Assembly (NCBI GenBank): GCA_025774865.1
Contig: JALGZO010000467.1
Coordinates: 1 to 7,727 of the forward strand
Source of the DNA: a bacterium
Lineage (GTDB): Bacteria > ARS69
Direction: 5' to 3'
DNA length: 7,727 nt
The position numbers and the translations under genes were made by a program. The notes under the pieces are model-generated. The model was given only the letters and a program-made list of their open reading frames with translations, had not been told where the DNA came from and searched no databases. Positions 7,399 through 7,727 of the stretch are shown one piece after another; positions within the stretch are counted from its first letter, which is position 1; each line of letters starts with the position of its first letter.

Positions 7399-7727
7399 TT
7401 ACCCCTGATCGCCGCCTTCGAGCTCCGAACGGACCCACGCGGCGCGTATCCACGACGCCTCGTCTCCCTCGATCTCTCGACCTTCCCTGATTCCCAGGTG
7501 CCCGGGTTGACCAAAGAACGCCAATCGGTTCAGCACCCTGGGCGGCACCTCCACGAGTCCCAGCCACGTACCGAGCCGCACATCCGACGAGCAGGCCATC
7601 AGCTGCTCGATCGTGAGGAGGCGCGCCGAGCGGAGCGTCCCGAGGGCCCGGAAGATCCGATCCTCGACGCGACGCCATCGCACCCCGGACGAGCGGAGCC
7701 GCTCGCGTGCTTCCATCTCCAGCTCGA
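7399..7727 (-). CDS. mcsB: Protein-arginine kinase McsB, C-terminal 108 residues (5' end outside window)
   Basis: McsB phosphorylates arginines on client proteins, and the mark is recognised by ClpC-ClpP. Only the C-terminal domain is visible: the frame is open to the right edge, beginning ELEMEAREL-like, so the ATG at 7716 is an internal Met and not the start. The segment carries the typical McsB C-terminal pattern: a helix DRIFRALGTLRSARLLT, then SSDVRLGTWLGLVE, VLNRLAFFGQPGHL and a last helix ending RAAWVRSEL. The phosphagen-kinase catalytic domain lies outside. The allosteric RDxxRA motif of known McsB proteins is here ASWIRA, so two of its key residues differ. mcsB directly before clpC is the arrangement found in Firmicutes and supports the call. 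TAA ends the gene 163 nt before clpC. An unrelated protein with the same C-terminal pattern is unlikely. Confidence 0.87.
   Translation of the reverse strand, partial: ELEMEARERLRSSGVRWRRVEDRIFRALGTLRSARLLTIEQLMACSSDVRLGTWLGLVEVPPRVLNRLAFFGQPGHLGIREGREIEGDEASWIRAAWVRSELEGGDQG

Noticed and set aside
1-7727. Defence system, mobile element, CRISPR array or novel biosynthetic cluster
   Set aside because: All coding capacity is taken by six core housekeeping or envelope genes; I saw no repeats, transposase or integrase motifs, and no abrupt change of composition.

Overview
The window is a piece of GC-rich bacterial chromosome in which all six recognisable genes lie on the minus strand, closely packed. 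In transcription order (right to left) they are: the 3' end of mcsB (protein-arginine kinase), clpC (AAA+ unfoldase), bamA (outer-membrane protein insertase), ompH/skp (periplasmic chaperone), lpxD (lipid A acyltransferase) and the 5' part of lpxC (lipid A deacetylase). mcsB is cut by the right edge and lpxC by the left edge. No tRNA, rRNA, mobile element, CRISPR array or repeat family was seen, and no stretch over 300 bases lacks a gene.

The organism is a diderm that makes lipopolysaccharide, since it has BamA, Skp and LpxD/LpxC. It also carries the McsB-ClpC arginine-phosphorylation/proteolysis pair, best known from Firmicutes. That combination, with high GC, fits Gemmatimonadota or a related group of the FCB assemblage better than Proteobacteria. 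This is inferred from gene content, not from a phylogeny.

Region by region: 7399-7727 is the McsB C-terminal domain. 7236-7398 is a 163-nt gap containing a possible hairpin that covers the clpC ribosome binding site and start codon. 4743-7235 is clpC. 4606-4742 is a 137-nt gap with two GC-rich hairpins and a short T run, possibly a transcription boundary. From 4605 to the left edge the genes overlap: bamA/ompH share 40 nt, and ompH/lpxD and lpxD/lpxC each share a 4-nt GTGA stop-start. This block looks like one translationally coupled envelope-biogenesis operon.

The products form two linked themes. McsB marks proteins with phosphoarginine, and ClpC (with a ClpP not seen here) unfolds them. 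OmpH escorts unfolded outer-membrane proteins to BamA, while LpxC and LpxD carry out consecutive steps of lipid A synthesis for the same membrane. I found no undescribed system. The points most worth a second look are the possible SD-sequestering structure upstream of clpC, the altered phosphoarginine-site motif in McsB, and the coupling of stress proteolysis to an outer-membrane operon.
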